Source of the DNA: Candidatus Kuenenia stuttgartensis
Lineage (GTDB): Bacteria; Planctomycetota; Planctomycetia; Isosphaerales; Isosphaeraceae
Assembly: GCA_945865635.1 (NCBI GenBank)
Contig: CAMBEP010000012.1
Location: 1-64,000, forward strand
Reading direction: 5' to 3'
Length of the DNA stretch: 64,000 bases
The position numbers and the translations under genes were made by a program. Positions 28,683 through 36,994 of the stretch are shown piece by piece; the first letter of the stretch is position 1, and every line of letters begins with the position of its first letter. Below the pieces are notes generated by a model that was not told the origin of the DNA, ran no database searches, and was given only the letters and a program-made list of their open reading frames with translations.

Positions 28683-28736
28683 CCTCCCACCGCTCGGCCC
28701 CAGGACCAAAAGGTCCTGGGGCCGAGCGGTGGGAGG
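28683..28736. repeat. Perfect 25-bp inverted repeat with AAAA loop
   Basis: The arms 28683-28707 (begins CCTCCCACCGCTCGGCC) and 28712-28736 are exact reverse complements around AAAA. The stem is strongly GC-rich and should fold very stably in either transcript. No T tract follows directly. Confidence 0.95.
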
Positions 28737-28771
28737 ATGGTAATTGTTTACTTCTTATTGGCTTACGAGTA

Positions 28772-28790
28772 CCTTGGGCGTTGCCCAAGG
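28772..28790. repeat. Short perfect palindrome
   Basis: CCTTGGGC and GCCCAAGG flank GTT. Closely similar to the palindrome at 60383-60401 (CCCTGGGC-GTT-GTCCAGGG). Confidence 0.8.
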
Positions 28791-28970
28791 CTGATATGGG
28801 TCGGGCCTTTGGCCCTAAAACCAGATCACATTCAATACCATCACCCCGGAATCCGGCATGCGCCATTATCATTTGGTCGAATTGCCAGACGACTGAGGCA
28901 GGGCTTTGGATCTTTTTTCAAGCTGTCAGGCGAGATGATCTAAAAGGGCAGCCAGAATGGGCATGACCTG

Positions 28971-29372
28971 TCATTTGACAGGATAAACCGAGTCGGGCTC
29001 AAAGACAGGTTGAGCGATATCTTGCCATTGCTGCGGATTGGTCTCGAGCTGGCGATAAAAGCATGAGAAAAAGCCGTTGTGGCAAGCTCCGCCCAATTGG
29101 CGGACAAGGATCAGAAGGGTGTCGCCGTCGCAATCGAGTCGAATGGAGTCGACCTTTTGGATATGGCCAGAGGTTCCGCCCTTGTGCCATGACGACTTTC
29201 GGCTTCGCGAATAAAACCAGGTTTCGCCGGTCCGAAGGGTGTTTTCAATGGCGGGTCGGTCCATCCATGCCATCATCAAGACCTGGCCTGTGGCGGAATC
29301 CTGAACAATTGCAGGAACGAGTCCGGCGTCGTCAAATTTGATCAGGTCAAGAATCGAATCTGGTGGAGTCAT
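28971..29372 (-). CDS. hisI: Phosphoribosyl-AMP cyclohydrolase
   Basis: Opens the purine ring of phosphoribosyl-AMP in histidine synthesis. At 133 residues it is the stand-alone form without the HisE pyrophosphohydrolase domain. Family landmarks are VLMMAWMDRPAIENTL, TWFYSRSRKSSWHKG, the metal-site segment RLDCDGDTLL (D80, C81, D82, D84) and the zinc cysteines C97 and C104 in GGACHNGFFSCFYR. It stands apart from other his genes, which are not in the window. It lies 65 bases downstream of the TPR-like gene on the same strand. Confidence 0.96.
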   Translation of the reverse strand: MTPPDSILDLIKFDDAGLVPAIVQDSATGQVLMMAWMDRPAIENTLRTGETWFYSRSRKSSWHKGGTSGHIQKVDSIRLDCDGDTLLILVRQLGGACHNGFFSCFYRQLETNPQQWQDIAQPVFEPDSVYPVK

Positions 29373-29437
29373 GGTTCACTTCGAAAAAAGGGTCGCGAAG
29401 CTTGTTTTTCAGTTGCCCCTGGCGTGGGAAAATGGTA

Positions 29438-31204
29438 CTAGGCCGCAAATTCTTCGAGGGTTTGTTCGATCAGGTCGGCCAGGAATTCAGTTGGTGAATC
29501 GTCAAGCCATCGATGGCAGAGGCTTTGCATTGCGGCTCTGGCTTCATCGATTTCGATCAGATCGGTGACGGAATCAAACCGCCTGATGGGTGGTGCATCC
29601 GGGTGTTCGCATGCCAGGATCCATGCCGATTGTGCATCGGCGGGTTTTCCGAGTCTTGAAATGGCTTGAGCACGCCACATCAAGAGCTTGGCTTCGTCCC
29701 AGCCTGAGCGATACTTTTTGTCGATCAGCAGGGCATGGTCCAGCAATTCAAGTGCGGCTTGAAGGTTGCCATCCCTGAGAAACGAGCGCAGATAAGGGGC
29801 GGCCCACCGGCCAGAGGGAACGTCAGCAAAAATCAGAGGATTCCGGCTGCGGATTTCATCGCCCAGGCGGATGGCCAGTGGGTCGTCGGAACAGGCTGTT
29901 GCGGTTTCCCAGGCTGTGATAAGGTGAGGTTCGGACATTTTGGCCGACTGGGCGGTTTTTACGTAATCCAGGTGATACCAGAGCAGGGAATGGTGCCGGG
30001 CCTCGCCTTTGGTATCGTCCTTGCCGGGTTTTTGGATCATTCCGAGTCTGTATCGAAGGCAGTCGAAGTCATAGTCTTGATAGATCGGTCGGCTGGCGGG
30101 CCGCCTGGCCATCTGTTCGAGAAACTGGATCAGGCCATCAAGCTTCGCACGTGAGCTGGGCTTGAGATCGCTTGCCGCAGCGAGAGGGGTCCTTTCACCG
30201 AGGCCATGTCGAGGCTGGTGGATCCACTGGCTTTCGAAATAATCGGCCACAGCCTGCTTGCTGAGTTGGTCGCGCTGGAGTGGCGACAAATCGGCAGGTA
30301 GCTTGAATCGAGCCACAGAGGCATCGAGCATGGGGAGGCTGAGGATGCCATGATCGACCCGAATTTTGTCGCCGGTGAGCCATTCGAGGATCTGTGTGAG
30401 GTCCCGAAAAAAGAGGCCTGATTCAGCGGCGGCAGGTGCGGAGATTTTGAGGGTGTTGCCCAAGGCGATCACAGAAGCGGTGATTGGCACGCCAGCAGGG
30501 CCTTCGTGCAGAGGCTTTTCAAGCAGATCGCCCGCAAATGGCATTTTGACGCCTGCGGGAGAGCCTGGCAGGTTCAGATATTGTTGGATGGGGCCGAGGG
30601 TTTTGAGGAAGTCGTGGATATCGGATCCAAACTGATCTTTTTCGAGAGTGATCGAAAGGCTGACACAATCGGCAAGCTCTTCAGCACCTGCGCCATGGCG
30701 GAGCAGTTCGGCAAGAGTCCAAGCATCTGCGGCCTGATCCGGGCGGGATTCGCTGGCCAGATGTGTGAAGGTGTCAAGGGCATCAATCGCGGCCCTGTTC
30801 GATCCGGCCCAGGCCAGACTGACGGCCAGGTTCCAGGCGGCTGCGGAGTCCGTTTTGTCGTCGTCGAGTAGGGATCGGAACAGGAGTGCGGCCGCAGCGG
30901 GATCCGCCTGAAATTCTGAGCCGAAGGCCGTGGCCGATTGATGGAAGACGGTGTTCCAGCGATCTCGCCTGAAGTCGCCTTCTGGCGGTAGGAAGCGTAA
31001 GGGTTTTCGGGCCAGATCTGGCAGGTCAAGAGCACTTGCCAGATGCTCAAGGGCCTCGGCTGCGGGTTTATTTTCAGGCGACTGCCGGGCGACGGACTGC
31101 CAGCAGGCCCAGGCTGCGATGGGGCGCTGGGACTGGAAGAAGGCCCAGCCCTGGCGAATTTTTTCACCCCAGGCGATGGCGGAATCTGTTGGGCTTTCAG
31201 GCAT
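29438..31204 (-). CDS. TPR-like hypothetical protein coupled to SEC-C gene
   Basis: A 588-residue soluble, mostly helical protein. The N-terminal 200 residues show helix-pair patterns like TPR (FFQSQRPIAAWACWQSVARQ, AAWNLAVSLAWAGSNRAAID). The middle (about 210-330) looks more beta-rich, and the C-terminal third again has TPR-like pairs (LQAALELLDHALLIDKKY). No catalytic motif was found. Its ATG overlaps the stop of the SEC-C gene (TAATG), so the two are translationally coupled. Both probably act together; the function is unknown. Confidence 0.8.
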   Translation of the reverse strand: MPESPTDSAIAWGEKIRQGWAFFQSQRPIAAWACWQSVARQSPENKPAAEALEHLASALDLPDLARKPLRFLPPEGDFRRDRWNTVFHQSATAFGSEFQADPAAAALLFRSLLDDDKTDSAAAWNLAVSLAWAGSNRAAIDALDTFTHLASESRPDQAADAWTLAELLRHGAGAEELADCVSLSITLEKDQFGSDIHDFLKTLGPIQQYLNLPGSPAGVKMPFAGDLLEKPLHEGPAGVPITASVIALGNTLKISAPAAAESGLFFRDLTQILEWLTGDKIRVDHGILSLPMLDASVARFKLPADLSPLQRDQLSKQAVADYFESQWIHQPRHGLGERTPLAAASDLKPSSRAKLDGLIQFLEQMARRPASRPIYQDYDFDCLRYRLGMIQKPGKDDTKGEARHHSLLWYHLDYVKTAQSAKMSEPHLITAWETATACSDDPLAIRLGDEIRSRNPLIFADVPSGRWAAPYLRSFLRDGNLQAALELLDHALLIDKKYRSGWDEAKLLMWRAQAISRLGKPADAQSAWILACEHPDAPPIRRFDSVTDLIEIDEARAAMQSLCHRWLDDSPTEFLADLIEQTLEEFAA

Positions 31205-33468
31205 TATCGCCCCGGCACGAAGAGCTTGGGAGCGGATTCAGGGCCAGCGGCTGAAGGTGGCGGGTTGGACCCGCCGGCTTGGCTTGGGGTCCAGATTTTG
31301 CTCCCGCCGCTTGCAGCGGGGGTTGGGTTGGATTGTCCTGGTGTCCAGATGCCGCCTTTGGATGCCGATATGCCAAGTTCACCCGATGGGGTTTTGATTT
31401 TGGGTCCATATTGCTGAAGCAGCATTTCGAGGACTCTGGTATCGAGCTGGGCCTGCTCAGGCTGTTGCGGATTTCGAGCCACGCGGATCAAGCCAAGGTC
31501 GATGAGACCCATGATCATGGTCTGAGTGACCTGTTCAGCGTTCTGGGACGGGCGTTTGCGGTCCATCATCACAGCGAGCATTGGCACCCAGGCGGCGGGC
31601 TCGGTCAGCATGGCTCGGGCGCGGAGTTCGGCGAGGCTCCAGACGATGTCCTTGAGGTCCAGGTTCGGCTCAGAGTCATGACTGCGTCCTTGTGCAATCA
31701 GGTTGAGGGCCTTGGGCAAGTCCTTTTCCGAGGTTGCCACCGAGGCCAGCTCCCGATAGACACGAATCCGGCTCTTGGCGTCCTTTTCGTCGGCCACCGG
31801 TCTTGAGAGCCACTGCTTGCCCGACTTCTCGACCATGCTCAGGAGGAAGAAGTTCAGGCTTTTCTCAAAAACCATCGTAAGTTGTTCTAGAGAAAGCGTA
31901 TCAATATCCAGCATCCCAATGCGTGAGACGTGCAGCTTGGAGATGGATTCTGGATCAGGCGTTGGTTCGTCCGCCAGATTCAGCTTATGGCGGGCCGCCT
32001 GAATGACTTCCAGGTCGAGATCGCTGGTGTGCTCAGCGCGGAATCGCATCAGGGCCGCACGCAGAGGCACAGAGTATTTGCCTGTCGCGGCCGCCTGTCG
32101 CGGTGTTTTTCGGTCCAGAAATGACTGCGGCAAGTCGAGCCACAGAGTCTCCATATCCATACGGAAGCGTTTATGGAAGAAGTTGTCGGATTGCTCCTTG
32201 GTGATTCCCTGAGGCAGCACCCAACGTGTCTGGCGGACTGGATCGGGCTTGGGCTCCTTGCCGAGGTGTTTCGTTCTTGGGTGGGCCGGTACAATGGCGG
32301 CTCCGGCCGCGTCCCGAAACAGTTCGGTGGTTTTGTCCAGGTCGCCATCATCCAAGGCATTCAGCGAGACATTCTTCTCATCCACAACCACATTGGCGAT
32401 GAGGCGTGGAACATTGTCAAACCGCATCGCTTCCGGGTTGTCGATCCTCGGGCGATCCACAACAACAAAGTGATCGCCAGCCAGTTCGACGGGTTTGCCC
32501 TGCTCGTCTGTGGGCTGGTAAACTAGAAAAAGACTGGATTTTTTGAGATTTTCAAGCAGGAGATCGTGGGACCGGATCGGCCAGGTCAACTGAATCCGGT
32601 CAACAAGCTCGTCGTCGTTCGGTTCCTGGAATGCCAGGTCCTGACAAAGTGCTTCGAGGTCTACCGATTCGGTGGTCTCTCCAGCAATCCGGATGTAGTT
32701 GCGCAGGAAATACGCTGCAGAGGTATTTTCACCGATCCATGCCAGCAGCAAGCCTTGATTGTAATAAGCCTTGCCCAGAGGCTCTCTCTCGGCAATATCG
32801 GCAAACGCCTCAGCGGAATCAAGCCAGCAGCCCGCCATGGCCAATTCATAGGCTTCGTCAAACTGGTCGCGAATCTCGGCGTCGATCTCATCGCTGGCCA
32901 CGACGAGCGGATATGGATTGCGTAACCATGGAGAAGTATTGGGGTTCTGCTGAATGGCAACCAGCCGCTGAATGCTATTGGACTGGCCCTGGGCCCAGAC
33001 CACACCCAGGATCGCATGGGCCTGGGCGGCCATGGTCTTGCCCTGCTGCTCGAAAACCGAGGCAATTTCGGATGGCAAGTTCGACATGAACGACTTCTGT
33101 TCGTCGGTGAGCAGGGTCATGAATCGCTGAAGTTCCAGCGAGGCAGCCTCCGGCCCTTCCGTCTCAAGTGCATTGAGCAACAAGAAATGGCGCATTCCCG
33201 AATGCATCGGGTTCCTGGCCAGATAGGCTTCAAGAATCTGTGCTGCCTGCGAACCGTTGCCCGTAAGTGTGCTGATCATCGCCTTGCGAAGGATCAGAAC
33301 GGGGGTGTCCGGATACTTCCTCAGCCCCTCTTCAATCGTAGCCAAAGCCGCCTTGAGCTGCTTGGACTCAATCTGACGGTCTATCCTCTGTGTATAGATT
33401 TCTGCCTTCTGGCAACAGAACTTGTACTTTTCGCCGCTGCCGCAATCACACTTGGTGTAGGATTCCAT
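31204..33468 (-). CDS. SEC-C zinc-motif protein with TPR-like body
   Basis: A 754-residue protein that begins with a SEC-C zinc finger (CDCGSGEKYKFCCQK, residues about 8-22), the module found at the end of SecA and in many unrelated proteins. The next 250 residues contain TPR-like helices (LKAALATIEEGLRKYPDTPV, AQILEAYLARNPMHSG). A middle region of about 290-500 has no recognised fold. The C-terminal 70 residues are Gly/Pro/Ser-rich with repeated IWTPGQ and IWTPSQ units, perhaps a binding tail. It precedes the TPR-like gene with a 1-base overlap. Confidence 0.85.
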   Translation of the reverse strand: MESYTKCDCGSGEKYKFCCQKAEIYTQRIDRQIESKQLKAALATIEEGLRKYPDTPVLILRKAMISTLTGNGSQAAQILEAYLARNPMHSGMRHFLLLNALETEGPEAASLELQRFMTLLTDEQKSFMSNLPSEIASVFEQQGKTMAAQAHAILGVVWAQGQSNSIQRLVAIQQNPNTSPWLRNPYPLVVASDEIDAEIRDQFDEAYELAMAGCWLDSAEAFADIAEREPLGKAYYNQGLLLAWIGENTSAAYFLRNYIRIAGETTESVDLEALCQDLAFQEPNDDELVDRIQLTWPIRSHDLLLENLKKSSLFLVYQPTDEQGKPVELAGDHFVVVDRPRIDNPEAMRFDNVPRLIANVVVDEKNVSLNALDDGDLDKTTELFRDAAGAAIVPAHPRTKHLGKEPKPDPVRQTRWVLPQGITKEQSDNFFHKRFRMDMETLWLDLPQSFLDRKTPRQAAATGKYSVPLRAALMRFRAEHTSDLDLEVIQAARHKLNLADEPTPDPESISKLHVSRIGMLDIDTLSLEQLTMVFEKSLNFFLLSMVEKSGKQWLSRPVADEKDAKSRIRVYRELASVATSEKDLPKALNLIAQGRSHDSEPNLDLKDIVWSLAELRARAMLTEPAAWVPMLAVMMDRKRPSQNAEQVTQTMIMGLIDLGLIRVARNPQQPEQAQLDTRVLEMLLQQYGPKIKTPSGELGISASKGGIWTPGQSNPTPAASGGSKIWTPSQAGGSNPPPSAAGPESAPKLFVPGR

Positions 33469-33792
33469 AACGATTGGCTCTCTAGATCCTTCGATTCCCA
33501 GGCTATTTGCAATGGATTGTCGTCAACCGGCGACAACAGGGAAACCCGGAAATCGCCTATTGCTGATTCTTATGTTCTCAATATTATGCGCGACAGAACC
33601 CTCTAGTGTCATCGTTCTCCCACGGTTAATCTCTAAAAAAATGGCACTTTCTTTCTGGCAGCACTGGAACCGATGCGTTTTGCCCACCCGTTTCAACCTG
33701 TCAAGATAACAATTCGAGCCTGGTAACCCATCTTTGCGGACCCAACAGTCGTCAACCCATTAAGGCAAGCTGTTCAGTCAAATCCGCCGGAT
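33469..33792. other. Intergenic region
   Basis: A 324-base spacer upstream of the SEC-C gene and downstream of the GNAT gene. Nothing beyond a presumed promoter was seen. Confidence 0.4.
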
Positions 33793-34257
33793 TTACGAGC
33801 CTTCGCCATTTTCTTGACCAATCTCAGGGCGATCTTCCTGAAGCATCTTGACCATGCTGATTCTGGGCTGAATCCTATAGCCCATAGAGTGATAGAAATT
33901 CACAATCTGATCCCGGCCGTTTTCCACCTGCAAGCAGACAAAGGCCGCCCCGACCTCGTGTAATCGCTGTTCCATGGCCCGCACCAGCCTGGTCCCAAGC
34001 CCGGCCCGGCGAAACGCTTGATTCACACCGACAAGATAGATCCAGCCATTCAGGCCGTCCATCCCGCCTACCACCGTGCCCACCACCGAACCCTCGGCTG
34101 AGATGGCGACCAGAAACGGACCCGGCTGGGTGGCCAGCTTGCGATCGATCATCTCGCGAAAGACAATCAGGCTGCGCACTTCCGGAAAGCATTCCAGCCA
34201 AAGCCGCAGGACTCCGCTCAGGTCGGCGTCCGAATAATCCCGAATCTCAGGTTCCAA
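33793..34257 (-). CDS. GNAT-family N-acetyltransferase
   Basis: A 154-residue acetyl-CoA-dependent acetyltransferase. The acetyl-CoA binding segment is VNQAFRRAGLGTRLVRAMEQ, matching the R/Q-x-x-G-x-G/A pattern. VGTVVGGMDGLNGWIYLVGV forms strands beta 3 and 4, and CLQVENGRDQIVNFYHSMGY is the usual C-terminal block. It is similar in size to YpeA/RimI-like members; the substrate (protein, peptide or small molecule) cannot be told. It lies 60 bases downstream of the esterase gene on the same strand. Confidence 0.92.
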   Translation of the reverse strand: MEPEIRDYSDADLSGVLRLWLECFPEVRSLIVFREMIDRKLATQPGPFLVAISAEGSVVGTVVGGMDGLNGWIYLVGVNQAFRRAGLGTRLVRAMEQRLHEVGAAFVCLQVENGRDQIVNFYHSMGYRIQPRISMVKMLQEDRPEIGQENGEGS

Positions 34258-34317
34258 AATGGCTTAGCCCTCCACCGGTTATCCAGGGCTCAGGCACTCA
34301 TGCCTCGCCCCTTTTGC

Positions 34318-35163
34318 TTATCGGCTCTGCCCGAGTCTCTTCTCAATAAAACGGATCAGCAACGGATGCGCTGGCTCCGACATCTGGCCATGATTATACC
34401 CGTCAAGCTCCATCAATTGGGTCTCCTTATGGCCCGCCACTTTCATCATCCGCCACATGTAGGCATTCTCTTCATGCCGACCAAGCATCTCAAGCTCGCG
34501 GTCGCCTGTGATCAAAAGCATTGGCGGTGCATCCTTACGCACATGAAACAGAGGCGCCAGTTTGTCCACAATCGCCCGCGTATCCGGAATGCCTCGCTCC
34601 GCACGAACCGTATGGTGTGTGATCATATGGCCGCTGTAAGGGATCAGGCCAGCAATCTGGTTGGCGTCAATTTCATACGTCTTCAGCCAGCTTTTATCAA
34701 GACCGACCATGGCGGCAAGATATCCACCCGCAGAGGCGCCGCTCAGGAAGATCCGATCCCTGGATCCGCCCAGAACCTCAATATTCTGAAATGTCCAGGC
34801 CACAGCCGCAGCCGCATCTTCAATATAAGCAGGTGCCTTCACCCTGGGGCTGAACCGATAATTCACGGCCACCACCGCGATACCCTTTTTCTTGAGCCCG
34901 GCTGGAACCGATTTCTCGCCATTGGTCAGCCCACCTCCATGAAACCAGACCACCGTGGGGAAATTCTTCACGCCTGTCGGATAATAAACGTCCAGCCGGC
35001 AACGCTCATTGAGGTAAGCGTCTGGCTTGGAATTGCCATAATAGGCAATGTTTGACTTCAGCTCATAAGCCTCCACCGGCTTGGCCGCTTCCTGTGCCAT
35101 CGCTGACCCCGGTTGCAGGCCAAACCCAACCACTGCCATTAGTACGAATATGCGGATGTTCAT
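34318..35163 (-). CDS. Exported alpha/beta hydrolase, carboxylesterase (BD-FAE-like)
   Basis: A 281-residue protein with a signal peptide (about 1-24, ending AMAQ). The oxyanion motif is VVWFHGGGLTNG, the nucleophile elbow SGASAGGYLA (Ser), the acid probably in LLITGDRELE and the His in DGYNHGQM. This order is typical of the hormone-sensitive-lipase/feruloyl-esterase-like group. It probably acts on acylated sugars or xenobiotic esters outside the cytoplasm; the substrate is not defined. The remnant hydrolase at 35251-35478 is a different protein, not a continuation. Confidence 0.9.
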   Translation of the reverse strand: MNIRIFVLMAVVGFGLQPGSAMAQEAAKPVEAYELKSNIAYYGNSKPDAYLNERCRLDVYYPTGVKNFPTVVWFHGGGLTNGEKSVPAGLKKKGIAVVAVNYRFSPRVKAPAYIEDAAAAVAWTFQNIEVLGGSRDRIFLSGASAGGYLAAMVGLDKSWLKTYEIDANQIAGLIPYSGHMITHHTVRAERGIPDTRAIVDKLAPLFHVRKDAPPMLLITGDRELEMLGRHEENAYMWRMMKVAGHKETQLMELDGYNHGQMSEPAHPLLIRFIEKRLGQSR

Positions 35164-35250
35164 CTGATTTAGGTTCCTTTTGACTTTGTGTGTGACGTGA
35201 GTGTACGAGGTTTAATATCCCAGATTCGAACCTGCTTGGGAATGGTCTTG

Positions 35251-35478
35251 TCAGGGGTTGGGTTTTAACGACGGCTTGCCTTGGAGATAGTCCAAGGATT
35301 CCAGAAATAGGTCGGTCTCGATCAAGGTTTCATGAAATTTTGCCTGATTAAAAAAGCCGTGCCCTTGATCCTTGTATAAATGCAGATCACAACGCCTGCT
35401 GGCTTGATCCATAAGCGACTTGTATTTAAGAGCCCCTGCGACGGGGATCAATTTGTCGTTTGTCCCGAGAAAACCCGT
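35251..35478 (-). pseudogene. C-terminal remnant of an alpha/beta hydrolase (dienelactone-hydrolase-like)
   Basis: The frame reads GFLGTNDKLIPVAGALKYKS, then CDLHLYKDQGHGFFNQ and FLESLDYLQGKP. This is the last third of an alpha/beta hydrolase, with the acid Asp in GTNDKLIP and the catalytic His in GQGHGFF-like DQGHGFFN. The N-terminal two thirds, including the nucleophile, are absent. Upstream the frame soon meets a stop and the sequence switches to a ribokinase start. A TTG at 35451 could in theory start a 66-residue peptide, but a functional product is unlikely. Confidence 0.75.
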
Positions 35479-35572
35479 TGTCGGAGCTGGCCAGAGTCTC
35501 GCCGGGCCTCATAAAATCAGGCACCTGATAGACATGGTCGATATTGATGGAGCCGATATTGATAATCTGCAT
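35470..35572 (-). pseudogene. N-terminal remnant of a ribokinase-family sugar kinase
   Basis: From the ATG at 35572 the frame reads MQIINIGSINIDHVYQVPDF then RPGETLASSD, a textbook PfkB/ribokinase N-terminus (GSxNxD...VxxxxxPGET). Homology stops near 35475, where the frame runs into hydrolase sequence in another phase and ends a dozen codons later. The ATP-binding and catalytic regions are missing. It starts 10 bases after the DUF1810 gene, so the two were probably an operon before the deletion. Confidence 0.75.
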
Positions 35573-35581
35573 GAGGATTGA

Positions 35582-36007
35582 TCAGGAATTGATTGAGTTT
35601 AATGGAATCAGGGATTTTTGATCTCTTTCGCCGTCGAAATATTTCGAGAGAATGGCCGAGAAAATAGAATCGGGGCCATCGGCGCGTTCAAACAGGGTCA
35701 TGCTTGACTTTAGTTTCAAGTCGTCCGGCGAACCGAGGATTTCATGGGCCGATCGCCCGTTGACAGAGCCAATCGCCTGCGTGCATTCCCTGAGCCGGGC
35801 GCCGAGCAATTCATGAGCGAGATATTCGTTGGCCGCTGCCAAATCCGGGATCGCATATTTTTGAGCCATGTCACTGCTTCCAAGGCCTGCAATCTGTGGG
35901 AAAACGAACCACATCCAGTGCGACTCTTTCCTACCCTTAATTAATTCGGCAAGAGCCTGGCTGTAGATTGCTTTCTGGGCATGAATAAAAATCTGGAGGT
36001 CGAACAT
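35582..36007 (-). CDS. DUF1810 family protein
   Basis: A 141-residue cytosolic protein of the DUF1810 family. It shows the family blocks GRKESHWMWFVFPQIAGLGS, YLAHELLGARLRECTQAI and DLKLKSSMTLFERA. The family adopts a calpain-inhibitor-like helical fold of unknown function and is usually a single short protein of about this length. The start is an ATG at 36007 with only a weak GGAAA upstream. It is followed closely by the ribokinase remnant. Confidence 0.92.
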   Translation of the reverse strand: MFDLQIFIHAQKAIYSQALAELIKGRKESHWMWFVFPQIAGLGSSDMAQKYAIPDLAAANEYLAHELLGARLRECTQAIGSVNGRSAHEILGSPDDLKLKSSMTLFERADGPDSIFSAILSKYFDGERDQKSLIPLNSINS

Positions 36008-36188
36008 CTCATTTTTCCGATCTGTGAGGATTTCATTGAATCGCAGGTGTTTGACGAACTTTCCTTAATAGGATAACCGGATTCTAGAAGAGAATCAAAA
36101 AATATCCAAGTCAGGCTTAGTGATTTTTAGTATGATCTGATCTAGGGCTGTGATTTTGACAACAATCGAATTCCTGGAGAGTTGTATC

Positions 36189-36656
36189 GTGCGTATATTT
36201 AATCCAACGGTGGCTCTTGCGCTTGTTTTGGCCTGCTGGCCTGTAGGAGCCATGGCTCAGAATGCAGAGGCGGACGCCAAATTGCTGGCGAGCCTTGAGA
36301 AGTTTGAGCGAGCGAGCTGGGAGGCCGCCATGAAAGACGACAAGGAATATTTCCGGACCTTTATGGCACCTGAGTACAAGGGTTTTTTGGCAGACGGGTC
36401 GATGGTCACCAGAGCCGACTTCATCCGGAATCTCGACGATTTTCATCTGACCAGCTTTACAATGGGCAAGGTTTCCATGCTGAAGGTCAACGAAGATGCC
36501 GTCATGTTAACATATACATCGGCTTATGAAGGAGTTCATAAAATGATGAAAGAGAACATGAAGGGCATTGAAACATCGTCGCTTTGGGTGCGCCGGGGCG
36601 AAAAATGGCTGAATATCTTTTATCAGGAAACCATCGGAGCACCCAAGCGGAAGTGA
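36189..36656 (+). CDS. Exported SnoaL/DUF4440-like protein
   Basis: A 155-residue protein with a signal peptide (VRIFNPTVALALVLACWPVG, cleaved near AMAQ) and an NTF2-like domain: FERASWEAAMKDDKEYFRTF, MVTRADFIRNL and SSLWVRRGEKWLNIFYQET are typical of DUF4440. Such domains are small cone-shaped folds with varied binding or enzymatic roles. The start chosen is a GTG at 36189 with GGAGAG 9 bases upstream; the frame extends to another GTG at 36150 without a ribosome site. Confidence 0.82.
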   Translation: MRIFNPTVALALVLACWPVGAMAQNAEADAKLLASLEKFERASWEAAMKDDKEYFRTFMAPEYKGFLADGSMVTRADFIRNLDDFHLTSFTMGKVSMLKVNEDAVMLTYTSAYEGVHKMMKENMKGIETSSLWVRRGEKWLNIFYQETIGAPKRK

Positions 36657-36805
36657 TCTTTATTTCAGGACTGATGTTCGCCAGTTGAAAAGAGGTTTCG
36701 GGAACTGTTCATGCCGAATTTCATTGGATTTATGGCTTTTAAGCCTCATTTGATTCGCAGAAACGTCCTGTTCGAATCAATTGCAATTCAACAGGCGTTT
36801 CTCGA
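36657..36805. other. Intergenic region before repeat copy A
   Basis: TTGATTCG (36750-36757) and CGAATCAA (36773-36780) form an 8-bp hairpin with a 15-base loop. No gene. The spacer to the glycosyltransferase continues into the dispersed element. Confidence 0.4.
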
Positions 36806-36982
36806 ATTATACTCTTCGCAGTCATGAATGGCATTTTTTGATCAAAACAATGCCGGAGGCATCTGGAGCCAGTAGCCGGTGGTTGAGGAGCGGCAGCGAC
36901 GACACCACCGGACGACGACGCGACATAAGGTCTTGCGCCCCTGCCGGGGTGCCAGCAGCTTTTTTTTAGACCTCATGACCGG
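36806..36982 (+). repeat. Dispersed nested-palindrome element, copy A (right arm missing)
   Basis: Nearly identical to the left and central parts of the element at 51514-51740: it runs from ATTATACTCTTCGC through AGCCGGTGGTTGAGGAGCGG to CAGCAGCTTTTTTTT. It stops after CATGACCGG at 36982. The right terminal arm is absent. It abuts the 3' end of the glycosyltransferase gene. Confidence 0.85.
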
Positions 36983-36994
36983 GGGAATTCGAGT

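Larger units (their letters stand above)
28274..28970. other. Long intergenic region rich in palindromes
   Basis: About 700 bases without a supportable gene. It holds a degenerate copy of the dispersed element (28458-28536) and three perfect GC-rich palindromes (28629-28647, 28683-28736, 28772-28790), plus GGGCC-TTT-GGCCC near 28803. Open frames on both strands here exist only because the palindromes read alike in both directions. Confidence 0.7.

Noticed and set aside
28600-28966. Overlapping open frames on both strands
   Set aside because: They exist because the 25-bp palindrome and its neighbours read the same on both strands. No ribosome site and no recognisable protein.
36750-36780. tRNA-like TTCGAATC loop
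   Set aside because: Only an 8-bp hairpin; no cloverleaf, acceptor stem or anticodon arm could be built.
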